A DNA stretch of 6,012 nt from Flavobacteriales bacterium UBA6772 (GTDB lineage Bacteria; Bacteroidota; Bacteroidia; Flavobacteriales; UBA7430). The stretch is taken from contig DKGK01000049.1 in assembly GCA_002453265.1 (NCBI GenBank), forward strand, positions 1 through 6,012, in the 5' to 3' direction. Position 1 is the stretch's first letter. The number at the start of each line of letters is the position of its first letter. Below the pieces are notes generated by a model. It made no database searches. It was not told the origin of the DNA and saw only the letters and a list, made by a program, of their open reading frames with translations. The translations under genes and the position numbers were made by a program. This document shows positions 1 through 5,646 of the stretch, piece by piece.

Positions 1-489
1 ACTAAAATAGTTGGCATAGACTACGTAACACACACTTCAGCGGGCACTGCTCCATCAGAAATAGTTTTTCAATCACATCATCTATGGTCTTTTAATTGGA
101 TCCCACCAGTTGGATATTCTGGAGAAGCAACTGTTTACGCAACCAGTATGTTAACTAACAATAATGGTGAGAATAATGGTGATGTATTTATAAGTAATTC
201 ATATCCCTTTATGGTTGGTGTAGGTTTAGAAGAACTAAACGATTTTGAGTTTTCAGCATTCCCAAATCCTACTACAGAACAAATTACACTAAAATGGAAA
301 GAGAGCCCAGGAGAAAAGACGAACGTTTATTTGTGTGATGTTAAAGGAGCAATTACTACTTTGGTAAATGGAAACTTAAACCAAAACGAATATACATTTA
401 GTGTTCCAGCATATTTAGCAAAAGGAATTTACACCCTAAATGTGGATTCTAAAAAAGGGCAATCTTTCAAAAGAATTGTACTGCAATAA
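1..489 (+). CDS. T9SS-exported protein, 3' end (choice-anchor/reelin-like domain plus type A sorting domain), partial
   Basis: The frame is open from base 1 and ends at TAA 487-489, so only the last 162 residues are present and the start lies outside the window. Residues ~9-65 (HTSAG, then W29-x-F-x-W33-x-PP, G38 and G41, a run of N and G, and G60-D61) resemble the choice-anchor V/reelin-like beta domain found in secreted Bacteroidota proteins; this assignment is from pattern memory and is moderate. Residues ~82-162 are a clear type A Por-secretion sorting domain: FPNPTTEQITL at 87-97, GIYTLNV at 142-148 and a terminal FKRIVLQ. Such tails direct passage across the outer membrane through the type IX system and are normally cleaved by PorU, with attachment to A-LPS or release. 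The N-terminal functional domain is missing, so substrate or activity cannot be given. An in-frame ATG at 148 is internal, since it would split the beta domain. A terminator follows 16 nt after the stop. Confidence 0.88.
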   Translation, partial: TKIVGIDYVTHTSAGTAPSEIVFQSHHLWSFNWIPPVGYSGEATVYATSMLTNNNGENNGDVFISNSYPFMVGVGLEELNDFEFSAFPNPTTEQITLKWKESPGEKTNVYLCDVKGAITTLVNGNLNQNEYTFSVPAYLAKGIYTLNVDSKKGQSFKRIVLQ

Positions 490-505
490 GAGGATTAAAT
501 AGTGT

Positions 506-536
506 AAAAAGGAGTCCTAAAGGGTTCCTTTTTTTT
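506..536 (+). terminator. Rho-independent terminator after the T9SS cargo gene
   Basis: Bases 506-517 pair with 522-533 around a TAAA loop (518-521). The stem has 12 pairs including two G-T wobbles, with AAAAAGGA opposite TCCTTTTT at its base. The run of eight T at 529-536 completes an intrinsic terminator. It sits 16 nt beyond the stop codon and separates this gene from the DUF4271 gene. Confidence 0.85.
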
Positions 537-543
537 ATGTTTG
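536..543 (+). promoter_or_regulatory. Candidate Bacteroidota -7 element (TATGTTTG) for the DUF4271 gene
   Basis: TATGTTTG matches the Bacteroidota -7 consensus TAnnTTTG at all fixed positions. It lies 15 nt before the ATG at 559, giving a very short leader, and its first base is the last T of the preceding terminator. No TTG-type -33 element is visible at the usual spacing, because that region is occupied by the terminator stem. The placement supports it; the motif alone is short, so confidence is moderate. Confidence 0.5.
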
Positions 544-558
544 CCAAAAGGAATTTTA

Positions 559-1209
559 ATGATAGAAATACTCAGACCATACCCGCAATCTAATTGGGTA
601 TTGTTACTTTTTTTAATCATCGCACTTATCTCAGTATTTTTATACAAGAGCGACCCTAAGCGATTTTGGTATTTCTATGGCTCTCTTTTTAGCAAGCAAT
701 TCCAAATAAATTATGGACGACAATTAAGACTCTCACATTATTTTATAGTACTATTGTCTTTGCAGTCTATACTCATTACTGCATTTATTGTTTCTAGGTA
801 TTTAACTTTTTATACCTCATTTATAGGTGACTCAAATTTGTTTGGAATCACATTATTAGGATTAATTCTATTTATTCTTGTCAAATATTTGACTCTTTTT
901 TTAATAGCTGTATTATTTAAAAAAGAAAAAGAGTTCAATCATTTTATCGTTTTATCTGCACAAATTGCCAATTTATTTATTTTACCACTATCCATACTAA
1001 GTATATTTATGTACTTATATTACGGAAATTCTCAACAAATAAGTAGTGTTTTAGTCGTATTACTAGTACTATTACTAACTTTTTCAAAAATGAGTACCTT
1101 CACTTATATGAGAAAAATGATTTCGATGAGTGGTTTTTATTTAATTTTGTATCTTTGCATTTTCGAAATAGTACCATTCTTATGGCTGCTTATCGGTTTA
1201 AACGACTGA
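559..1209 (+). CDS. DUF4271 domain-containing polytopic membrane protein
   Basis: This 216-residue protein consists almost entirely of hydrophobic helices: roughly residues 12-28, 61-80, 95-120, 128-155, 161-177 and 190-214. Short basic stretches lie between them (KSDPKRFW at 30-37, KKEKEF at 121-126). The length, the N-terminal 'DPKRFW' stretch after helix 1 and the C-terminal FYLILYLCIFEIVPFLWLL pattern fit the DUF4271 family, which is largely confined to Bacteroidota and has no established function. I chose ATG 559, preceded by AAAAGGAATTTTA. The in-frame TTG at 541 would overlap the candidate -7 promoter element and is less likely. It acts in the inner membrane. It lies 64 nt upstream of hemD in the same direction with no terminator between them, so cotranscription is possible. 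Any role in haem supply would be inference from proximity only. Confidence 0.82.
   Translation: MIEILRPYPQSNWVLLLFLIIALISVFLYKSDPKRFWYFYGSLFSKQFQINYGRQLRLSHYFIVLLSLQSILITAFIVSRYLTFYTSFIGDSNLFGITLLGLILFILVKYLTLFLIAVLFKKEKEFNHFIVLSAQIANLFILPLSILSIFMYLYYGNSQQISSVLVVLLVLLLTFSKMSTFTYMRKMISMSGFYLILYLCIFEIVPFLWLLIGLND
1150..1157 (+). promoter_or_regulatory. Candidate intragenic -7 element (TATCTTTG) for hemD
   Basis: TATCTTTG followed by CA is a very good match to the Bacteroidota -7 consensus TAnnTTTG. It lies inside the last part of the DUF4271 gene and would give hemD a leader of about 110 nt. No clear -33 TTG is present at 17-23 nt upstream. Because it falls in coding sequence it may be coincidental. 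Confidence 0.35.
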
Positions 1210-1218
1210 TTAATAGCA

Positions 1219-1239
1219 GTGTAATTGCTTAGATTACAC
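1219..1239 (+). repeat. Perfect 7-bp inverted repeat in the DUF4271-hemD gap
   Basis: GTGTAAT (1219-1225) and ATTACAC (1233-1239) are exact reverse complements around a 7-nt spacer. No T-run follows, so it is not an intrinsic terminator. It could be an RNA hairpin in the hemD leader, an operator half-site pair, or chance in AT-rich DNA. It lies 35 nt before the hemD start. Confidence 0.4.
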
Positions 1240-1273
1240 AAATTATAGAATGAAACCTTAAAACGATTAAGAT

Positions 1274-2020
1274 TTGAAAGTAAAAACAATTCTTGTTTCG
1301 CAACCAGAGCCAAAGAGCGACGGATCGCCATACCACGAGCTTGCTCGTAAACAAAAGGTAAATGTAGATTTTCGTCCTTTTATTCATGTTGAAGGAGTAG
1401 ATGGTGCAGATGTTCGTCAGCAAAAAGTTTCTATTACAGAACATTCAGCTGTTATTTTAACTAGTAGAAACGCTGTAGATCATTACTTTAGAGTTTGTGA
1501 AGAAATGCGTTTTGAAGTTCCTACAGCAATGAAATATTTTTGTATGTCTGAAGCTATTGCTTTCTACCTTCAAAAGTATATTACTTACCGTAAAAGAAAA
1601 ATTTACTTTGGTAAGCAACGTTTTGCAGACCTCATAGACACTATAAAAAAGCATAAAAACGAAACGTTTTTATTGCCTTCTTCTGATTTACTAAAGCCTG
1701 TTATTCCACAATTATTAGACGATAACAAAATTAATTATACAAGAGCTATCTTGTATAAAACGGTTTGTAGCGACTTGTCTGATTTAGAGGATGTTTTATA
1801 CGATATATTGGTATTTTTCAGTCCTTCTGGAATTAAGTCATTATTTCAAAATTTCCCAGATTTTGTTCAAAACGATACGCGTATAGCAGCTTTTGGACAA
1901 ACAACTGTTAAAGCTGTTGCCGAAGCAGGGTTAAAAGTTAATATTGAAGCTCCTTCCGTAAAAGCTCCATCTATGTCTATGGCACTAGAGCAATACATTA
2001 AGTCTGCTAACAAAAAATAA
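1274..2020 (+). CDS. hemD: Uroporphyrinogen-III synthase (flavobacterial type)
   Basis: HemD closes and inverts ring D of hydroxymethylbilane to give uroporphyrinogen III, the branch point to haem and siroheme, in the cytoplasm. The 248-residue length is normal for the family. Family signatures come in order: TILVSQPEP at 5-13, ILTSRNAVDHYF at 61-72 (the conserved 'TS-x-NAV' segment of domain 1), LLPSSD at 133-138, Y161-K-T-V, FFSPSGI at 181-187, and AAFGQTTVKAVAEAGL at 205-220, which is the conserved 'iG..Ta.a....G' element. The start is unusual. An in-frame TAA at 1268 lies only two codons upstream, and the next ATG is residue 78, after the conserved TSRNAV motif. TTG 1274 is therefore the only sensible start, and it yields the MKVKTILVSQPEP beginning typical of flavobacterial homologues. 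HemD is poorly conserved between phyla, but the motif set makes this call firm. A strong terminator lies 20 nt after the stop. Confidence 0.92.
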   Translation: MKVKTILVSQPEPKSDGSPYHELARKQKVNVDFRPFIHVEGVDGADVRQQKVSITEHSAVILTSRNAVDHYFRVCEEMRFEVPTAMKYFCMSEAIAFYLQKYITYRKRKIYFGKQRFADLIDTIKKHKNETFLLPSSDLLKPVIPQLLDDNKINYTRAILYKTVCSDLSDLEDVLYDILVFFSPSGIKSLFQNFPDFVQNDTRIAAFGQTTVKAVAEAGLKVNIEAPSVKAPSMSMALEQYIKSANKK

Positions 2021-2040
2021 TTTTAAGAATATTTAACTTT

Positions 2041-2068
2041 AAAGGGCGATGAAAATCGCCCTTTTTTT
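2041..2068 (+). terminator. Rho-independent terminator after hemD
   Basis: A perfect 10-bp stem, AAAGGGCGAT (2041-2050) with ATCGCCCTTT (2055-2064), closes a GAAA tetraloop of the stable GNRA type. Seven T follow from 2062 to 2068. It separates hemD from the rnpA operon. On the opposite strand the T-run is too short for efficient termination. Confidence 0.93.
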
Positions 2069-2080
2069 AGTGATTTTTTT

Positions 2081-2088
2081 TACATTTA
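2081..2088 (+). promoter_or_regulatory. Weak candidate -7 element (TACATTTA) for the rnpA operon
   Basis: The only promoter-like string between the hemD terminator and rnpA is TACATTTA, one mismatch from TAnnTTTG. It is 7 nt before the rnpA ATG, so the transcript would be nearly leaderless. No -33 TTG is seen. Some promoter must exist here, because a strong terminator lies immediately upstream, but this exact site is uncertain. Confidence 0.3.
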
Positions 2089-2095
2089 CACGGCA

Positions 2096-2476
2096 ATGGA
2101 TCAAACCTTCAATAAAACGGAAATATTAAAAAGTAAGACTGCTTTTAGCGATCTAATCGCTGATGGCGATTCTGCAAAGAAATTTCCTTTCGTTTTAATA
2201 TGGAAGAAGGTGATTACAGCACAAGAGAAACCATTAAGAATAGCTTTTTCAGTTTCTAAAAGACGCTTTCCGCTAGCAGTTGATAGGAATGCAATGAAAA
2301 GAAAGATTCGTGAGATTTATAGATTACACAAAGAAGACTGGTACACAAAAATAGATGCCAATTACGCTGCTTTATTAATCTATACTTCTAAAGAAAAATT
2401 GAAAAGCTCCGAAATGGAACCTAAACTAAAACAAGTATTTGACCGTTTTATCGCAAATGTTGACTCGTCTAATTAA
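2096..2476 (+). CDS. rnpA: Ribonuclease P protein component
   Basis: RnpA is the small basic protein subunit that helps the RNase P RNA bind and mature the 5' ends of pre-tRNAs. The 126-residue length and basic composition are typical. The family hallmark is residues 64-73, RNAMKRKIRE, matching the conserved RNxxKRxxRE helix that contacts the RNA. The N-terminal 'F-x-K-x-E-xLKSK...F..L' segment (5-20) and FPF at 30-32 form the usual pre-tRNA leader-binding region, and R48-I-A-F-S-V-S-K-R lies just before the RNR helix. ATG 2096 gives the expected N-terminus. Its 3' end overlaps yidD by 20 nt, implying coupled translation. Unlike the classical rpmH-rnpA order, the gene upstream is hemD, which is terminated, so rnpA heads its own unit. 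Confidence 0.96.
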   Translation: MDQTFNKTEILKSKTAFSDLIADGDSAKKFPFVLIWKKVITAQEKPLRIAFSVSKRRFPLAVDRNAMKRKIREIYRLHKEDWYTKIDANYAALLIYTSKEKLKSSEMEPKLKQVFDRFIANVDSSN

Positions 2477-2681
2477 AAAGGTATTTATAGTTCTGATTCA
2501 AATCTATCAGAAAGTAATCTCTCCTTGGACTCCTTCATCATGCAGATATACACCTACTTGTTCTACATACGCTGTAGATGCATTAAAAAAATATGGACTC
2601 CGTAAAGGAGCTCTTTTAGCACTAAAACGAATTGGGAGCTGTCATCCTTGGGGTGGCGATGGTTACGATCCTGTTCCCTAA
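2457..2681 (+). CDS. yidD: Membrane protein insertion efficiency factor YidD
   Basis: This 74-residue protein carries the whole YidD signature: YQKVISPWTPSSCRY (17-31), PTCSTYAVDA (33-42), a G-x-x-x-G stretch at 47-51, and a terminal CHPWGGDGYDPVP (62-74). The three conserved cysteines are at 29, 35 and 62. An N-terminal amphipathic or hydrophobic helix (residues ~3-22) probably lies on the inner face of the cytoplasmic membrane, where YidD aids YidC-dependent insertion of membrane proteins. I chose ATG 2457. An upstream in-frame TTG at 2439 would add six residues not expected in the family and lies deeper in rnpA. The start overlaps rnpA by 20 nt in a different frame, and the stop is 9 nt before the protease gene. 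yidC and rpmH, the usual partners, are not in the window. Confidence 0.95.
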   Translation: MLTRLIKKVFIVLIQIYQKVISPWTPSSCRYTPTCSTYAVDALKKYGLRKGALLALKRIGSCHPWGGDGYDPVP

Positions 2682-2701
2682 AAAAAATGAATGATGAATA
2701 A
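2680..2701 (+). promoter_or_regulatory. A-rich initiation region of the S41 protease gene with nested out-of-frame mini-ORF
   Basis: A run of eight A (2680-2687) precedes the protease start, the leader type that replaces Shine-Dalgarno sites in Bacteroidota. Three ATG codons are packed here. Those at 2691 and 2694 are in the protease frame. The one at 2687 is out of frame and reads Met-Asn-Asp-Glu before TAA at 2699-2701. The start codon used and any translational effect of the four-codon ORF cannot be settled from sequence. Confidence 0.35.
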
Positions 2702-4355
2702 ACTTTTTAAAAAAATAGCTTTTTGGTCTATAATTACCATAGCTTCATTTTCTTCTTTTGCCTTTGTTTCTGGCTACTTTGAAGTAAGTAAAAACTTAGA
2801 TATTTTCACAACGCTGTTTAGAGAGGTTAACATTTATTATGTTGATGAAACTAAGCCTGGGGAAATGATTGAGAAGGCTATAGATTCTATGTTGAAAGAC
2901 CTAGATCCATATACTACATACATTCCCGAATCGGATATAGAAGATTTTAGGTTTCAAACTACTGGACAATATGGTGGTATTGGAGCAATGATTCGTAAAA
3001 AAGGAGATTATGTTGTAATTACAGAACCGTATAAAGGATTTCCGGCAGACAACGCAGGACTTATTGCTGGTGATAAACTTCTAGAAATTGATGGAAAATC
3101 GGTTAAAGGAAAAACGACTCAAGATGTAAGTTCGGTTTTAAAAGGACAACCTGGTGTAGAAGTAGAACTTTTAATTGAGCGTCCAGGAACAGAAAAGCCT
3201 CTCAAAAAAGTATTTACTAGAGAAGAGGTAAAAGTAAAGTCTATTCCTTATATGGGTATGGTAGCAGATGGAATAGCCTATTTAAGACTAAGAAGTTTTA
3301 CCCGAAACTGCGCCAATGAGGTAAAAGATGCAATTACCAAATTAAAAGACGAAAACGAAGTTACAGGCTTGGTATTAGACCTTAGAGGAAATCCTGGAGG
3401 TCTTTTAAACGAGTCGGTAGATATTTGCAATCTATTTATAGAAAAAGGACAAGAAGTGGTTTCTACAAAAGGGAAAATTAAGGAGTGGGAGAAATCTTAT
3501 AAAACCCATAAAACCCCTTTAGATATAGAGATTCCTTTAGTAGTACTTATCAATCAAAGTTCCGCATCAGCCTCAGAAATTGTTTCTGGAACGATACAAG
3601 ATTTAGATAGAGGTGTTGTAATTGGAAAAAAGAGTTTTGGAAAAGGATTGGTTCAGCAGACTAGAAAGTTGAGTTATAATTCACAATTAAAAGTAACCGT
3701 AGCCAAATATTACACGCCAAGCGGAAGATGCATTCAAGCTTTAGATTACGGAAACAGAAACGACGATGGAAGTGTAGGTAAAGTAGCAGACTCTTTAAAG
3801 ACAGCTTTTAAAACTCGTAATGGACGTACAGTTTACGACGGCGGTGGAGTAGACCCAGACATTACTGTAGAGCAAGATATGTATGCCGAAATTGTGGGAA
3901 GTATTTTATCGAAACAACTCATTTTTGATTTCGCAACAGAATTTGTTTTAGAAAATAAATCTATTGCTCTACCAGGAGAGTTTAAAATTACAGAAAAGCT
4001 TTATGATGAGTTTGTAGCATTTGTTTCGGATAAGGATTACGAGTACGAAACACAAACAGAAAAGAATTTAGCAAAACTGATTGAGCAAGCTGATGAAGAT
4101 AATTACGCTGATTTTAAAGAAGATTTAGAATCCTTAAAAGAAAAGTTAATCTCTTACAAAGAAGATGATATTCACAAATATCAATCTCAAGTTTCAGAAT
4201 TAATACTAAGTGAGTTAATGTCTCGTTACTACTATCAAGAAGGGCGTGTAAAAGCAGCTTTAAAGGACGATATTGTTCTCGATGAAGCGATACAAGTCCT
4301 TAACGATTCTAAGAAATACAAAGAGATTCTTTCAGGTAAACTAGATGCTAAATAA
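2691..4355 (+). CDS. S41 family C-terminal processing peptidase (CtpA/Prc-like)
   Basis: This is a 554-residue envelope serine protease. A basic N-terminus followed by a hydrophobic stretch (residues ~10-28) is an export signal or membrane anchor; no lipobox cysteine is present. A helical region with LDPYTTYIP (71-79) leads to a PDZ domain at ~90-175, with GGIG at 95-98 and ADNAGLIAGDKLLEIDGKSV at 119-138. The S41 core follows: LVLDLRGNPGGLL (227-239), INQSSASASEI (287-297) and KSFGKGLVQQ (314-323). Ser293 and Lys318, 25 residues apart, match the Ser-Lys dyad of CtpA/CtpB, with Gln322 at the usual third position. YYTPSGRCIQ (340-349) and the GGVDPD near 385-390 close the core. Residues ~395-554 form a charged, helix-rich C-terminal extension, a feature I recall from Bacteroidota homologues of about 550 residues. 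It probably trims or degrades periplasmic proteins; targets are unknown. ATG 2694 is an equally possible start. The gene follows yidD by 9 nt and overlaps the next gene by 11 nt. Confidence 0.94.
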   Translation: MMNKLFKKIAFWSIITIASFSSFAFVSGYFEVSKNLDIFTTLFREVNIYYVDETKPGEMIEKAIDSMLKDLDPYTTYIPESDIEDFRFQTTGQYGGIGAMIRKKGDYVVITEPYKGFPADNAGLIAGDKLLEIDGKSVKGKTTQDVSSVLKGQPGVEVELLIERPGTEKPLKKVFTREEVKVKSIPYMGMVADGIAYLRLRSFTRNCANEVKDAITKLKDENEVTGLVLDLRGNPGGLLNESVDICNLFIEKGQEVVSTKGKIKEWEKSYKTHKTPLDIEIPLVVLINQSSASASEIVSGTIQDLDRGVVIGKKSFGKGLVQQTRKLSYNSQLKVTVAKYYTPSGRCIQALDYGNRNDDGSVGKVADSLKTAFKTRNGRTVYDGGGVDPDITVEQDMYAEIVGSILSKQLIFDFATEFVLENKSIALPGEFKITEKLYDEFVAFVSDKDYEYETQTEKNLAKLIEQADEDNYADFKEDLESLKEKLISYKEDDIHKYQSQVSELILSELMSRYYYQEGRVKAALKDDIVLDEAIQVLNDSKKYKEILSGKLDAK

Positions 4356-5610
4356 GCTTAAACATTCTTCTTTTTACTATTTTATTGCTTGCCTAAGTAT
4401 TGTTATTGGCTTAGTCTTTCAAGACTTTCACAAGATTCCACTTACGGGTGGAATTATTGTTTTAGGCTTAATTTGGTTGGGTACTCTTAAGTTTAAAGAA
4501 AAATTTAAAACACTTCGTAAAAACTACTTTGCACTTAGTTTTATTACTTTTTATCTACTCCATTTAACGAGTCTATTATATTCTGCTAATACCCCTGTTG
4601 CGCAGAGCGATTTAGAGTTGAAAGTCACTTTGCTTTTGCTGCCAATTTTTATGTTTAGTACGTTATTATTTTCTCAACAAAGGAAAATAGTATTACTTAA
4701 TATCTTTGCAATTTCTATGGCTTGTATGGCTGTTTACGATTTTTATTATTCATTTTTAGAATATACAAATGGTGCTAATATTAGCGTGTTTTATTATAAA
4801 AACTTGCCACATTTATTAGTCGGAAAACCTCATTATTTAGCTTGGTACTATTCTTTTGCAATGTTTATTGCTTTAAGACAATTGCTTGTCGTAAAAAGAC
4901 AAAAAATAGTTTGGCTTATTGTATTTTCAATTCTATTCCTGTCCCTTATCTTACTATCGAGTAGAGCCTATTTATTCGCATTTATCTTTGTGTTTATTGT
5001 TTCATACATATTATGGTTAAGTAAAAATAGGCGTTCAATAACTTCAATTTTAAAACTAATCATTCCGCTTGCAGCAATCATTAGTATTGTACTTATTATT
5101 CCTAATACACGCTCTAGAATTATAGATACTTATGCCGAAATAAATAAATTGTTCGATAAGGATGAACATAGGCAAACGAATCCACGTGTATATATTTGGA
5201 AGTACGCCGCCGAGCTTATTGTAGATAAACCTCTATTGGGTTATGGAGTAGGAGATGCAAAAGACGAGCTGACAAATTCATTAAAAAATTGCGAGGCACT
5301 TTTTTGGGATGGAGAAAAGAATGTTCCTTTAAATAGAAAAAGTTTAAACTACCACAATCAGTTTTTACAAAGCTGGGCTGAGGTTGGAATACTCGGCTTT
5401 TTACTTTTACTTTTCCTTATGATTGCTCCTTTTTTCTTGAAAAATAAACATCCTTTATTTTTAATTTTTGTTGGATTAACACTCATCGGATTTCTTACCG
5501 AAAGTATGTTAGAACGACAGGCTGGCGTAGTAATGTTGGCGTTTATGTTTCCCTTGCTAGCTAGTTTAAATGTTGATGAAATAGAAGGCTCTAATAGAAA
5601 TAAAAAGTAA
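4345..5610 (+). CDS. O-antigen ligase family (Wzy_C) polytopic membrane protein
   Basis: This 421-residue protein has about ten to twelve hydrophobic segments, including ~10-25, 32-48, 60-80, 92-109, 115-135, 163-180, 188-204, 207-225, 236-252, 346-365, 370-386 and 393-408. A large hydrophilic loop at ~253-345 is presumably periplasmic. Hallmarks of the WaaL/Wzy_C superfamily are SSRAYLF (205-211), with Arg207 at the edge of a membrane segment; R281-x-x-x-W and PLLGYGVGD (296-304) in the loop; NYHNQFLQSWAEVGILG (335-351), with His337 in the position of the essential loop histidine; and MLERQAGV (388-395). Members transfer or polymerise undecaprenyl-linked glycans on the periplasmic face. Sequence alone does not separate an O-antigen ligase from a Wzy polymerase or a protein-glycan ligase. 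Its start lies 11 nt inside the protease gene, so translation is probably coupled. No other glycan-assembly genes are nearby. Confidence 0.87.
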   Translation: MLNKLKHSSFYYFIACLSIVIGLVFQDFHKIPLTGGIIVLGLIWLGTLKFKEKFKTLRKNYFALSFITFYLLHLTSLLYSANTPVAQSDLELKVTLLLLPIFMFSTLLFSQQRKIVLLNIFAISMACMAVYDFYYSFLEYTNGANISVFYYKNLPHLLVGKPHYLAWYYSFAMFIALRQLLVVKRQKIVWLIVFSILFLSLILLSSRAYLFAFIFVFIVSYILWLSKNRRSITSILKLIIPLAAIISIVLIIPNTRSRIIDTYAEINKLFDKDEHRQTNPRVYIWKYAAELIVDKPLLGYGVGDAKDELTNSLKNCEALFWDGEKNVPLNRKSLNYHNQFLQSWAEVGILGFLLLLFLMIAPFFLKNKHPLFLIFVGLTLIGFLTESMLERQAGVVMLAFMFPLLASLNVDEIEGSNRNKK

Positions 5611-5623
5611 TATAAACCAGCAA

Positions 5624-5646
5624 GTACAGTCTGCTTAATCCTGTAC
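5624..5646. repeat. Short inverted repeat at the convergent gene junction
   Basis: GTACAG (5624-5629) and CTGTAC (5641-5646) form a 6-bp inverted repeat with an 11-nt loop across the alr stop codon. Neither strand has a T-run beside it, so it is at best a weak bidirectional stop signal. The 24-nt gap between the two convergent stop codons contains no better terminator. Confidence 0.25.

Noticed and set aside
148..489. A stand-alone 113-residue protein starting at ATG 148
   Set aside because: The frame is open to the window edge, and the upstream codons encode the first half of the same beta domain, so this ATG is internal.
541..558. Upstream TTG start (541) for the DUF4271 protein, adding six residues
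   Set aside because: The codon overlaps the candidate promoter -7 element, and ATG 559 gives a normal family N-terminus with a purine-rich stretch before it.
1137..1654. Several open frames of 64-71 codons on the minus strand opposite the end of the DUF4271 gene and hemD
   Set aside because: They lie antisense to well-supported genes, overlap one another, and their translations show no family motifs or plausible domain pattern.
1231..2332. The 12-mer AGATTACACAAA occurs at 1231-1242 and again at 2321-2332
   Set aside because: One copy lies in the hemD leader and the other is inside rnpA coding sequence, close to its conserved helix. Only two copies with no further shared flank are best explained by chance in AT-rich DNA.
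2439..2456. Upstream TTG start for yidD
   Set aside because: It would add MTVLSQ, which is not a YidD feature, and deepen the overlap with rnpA; ATG 2457 gives the expected 74-residue protein.
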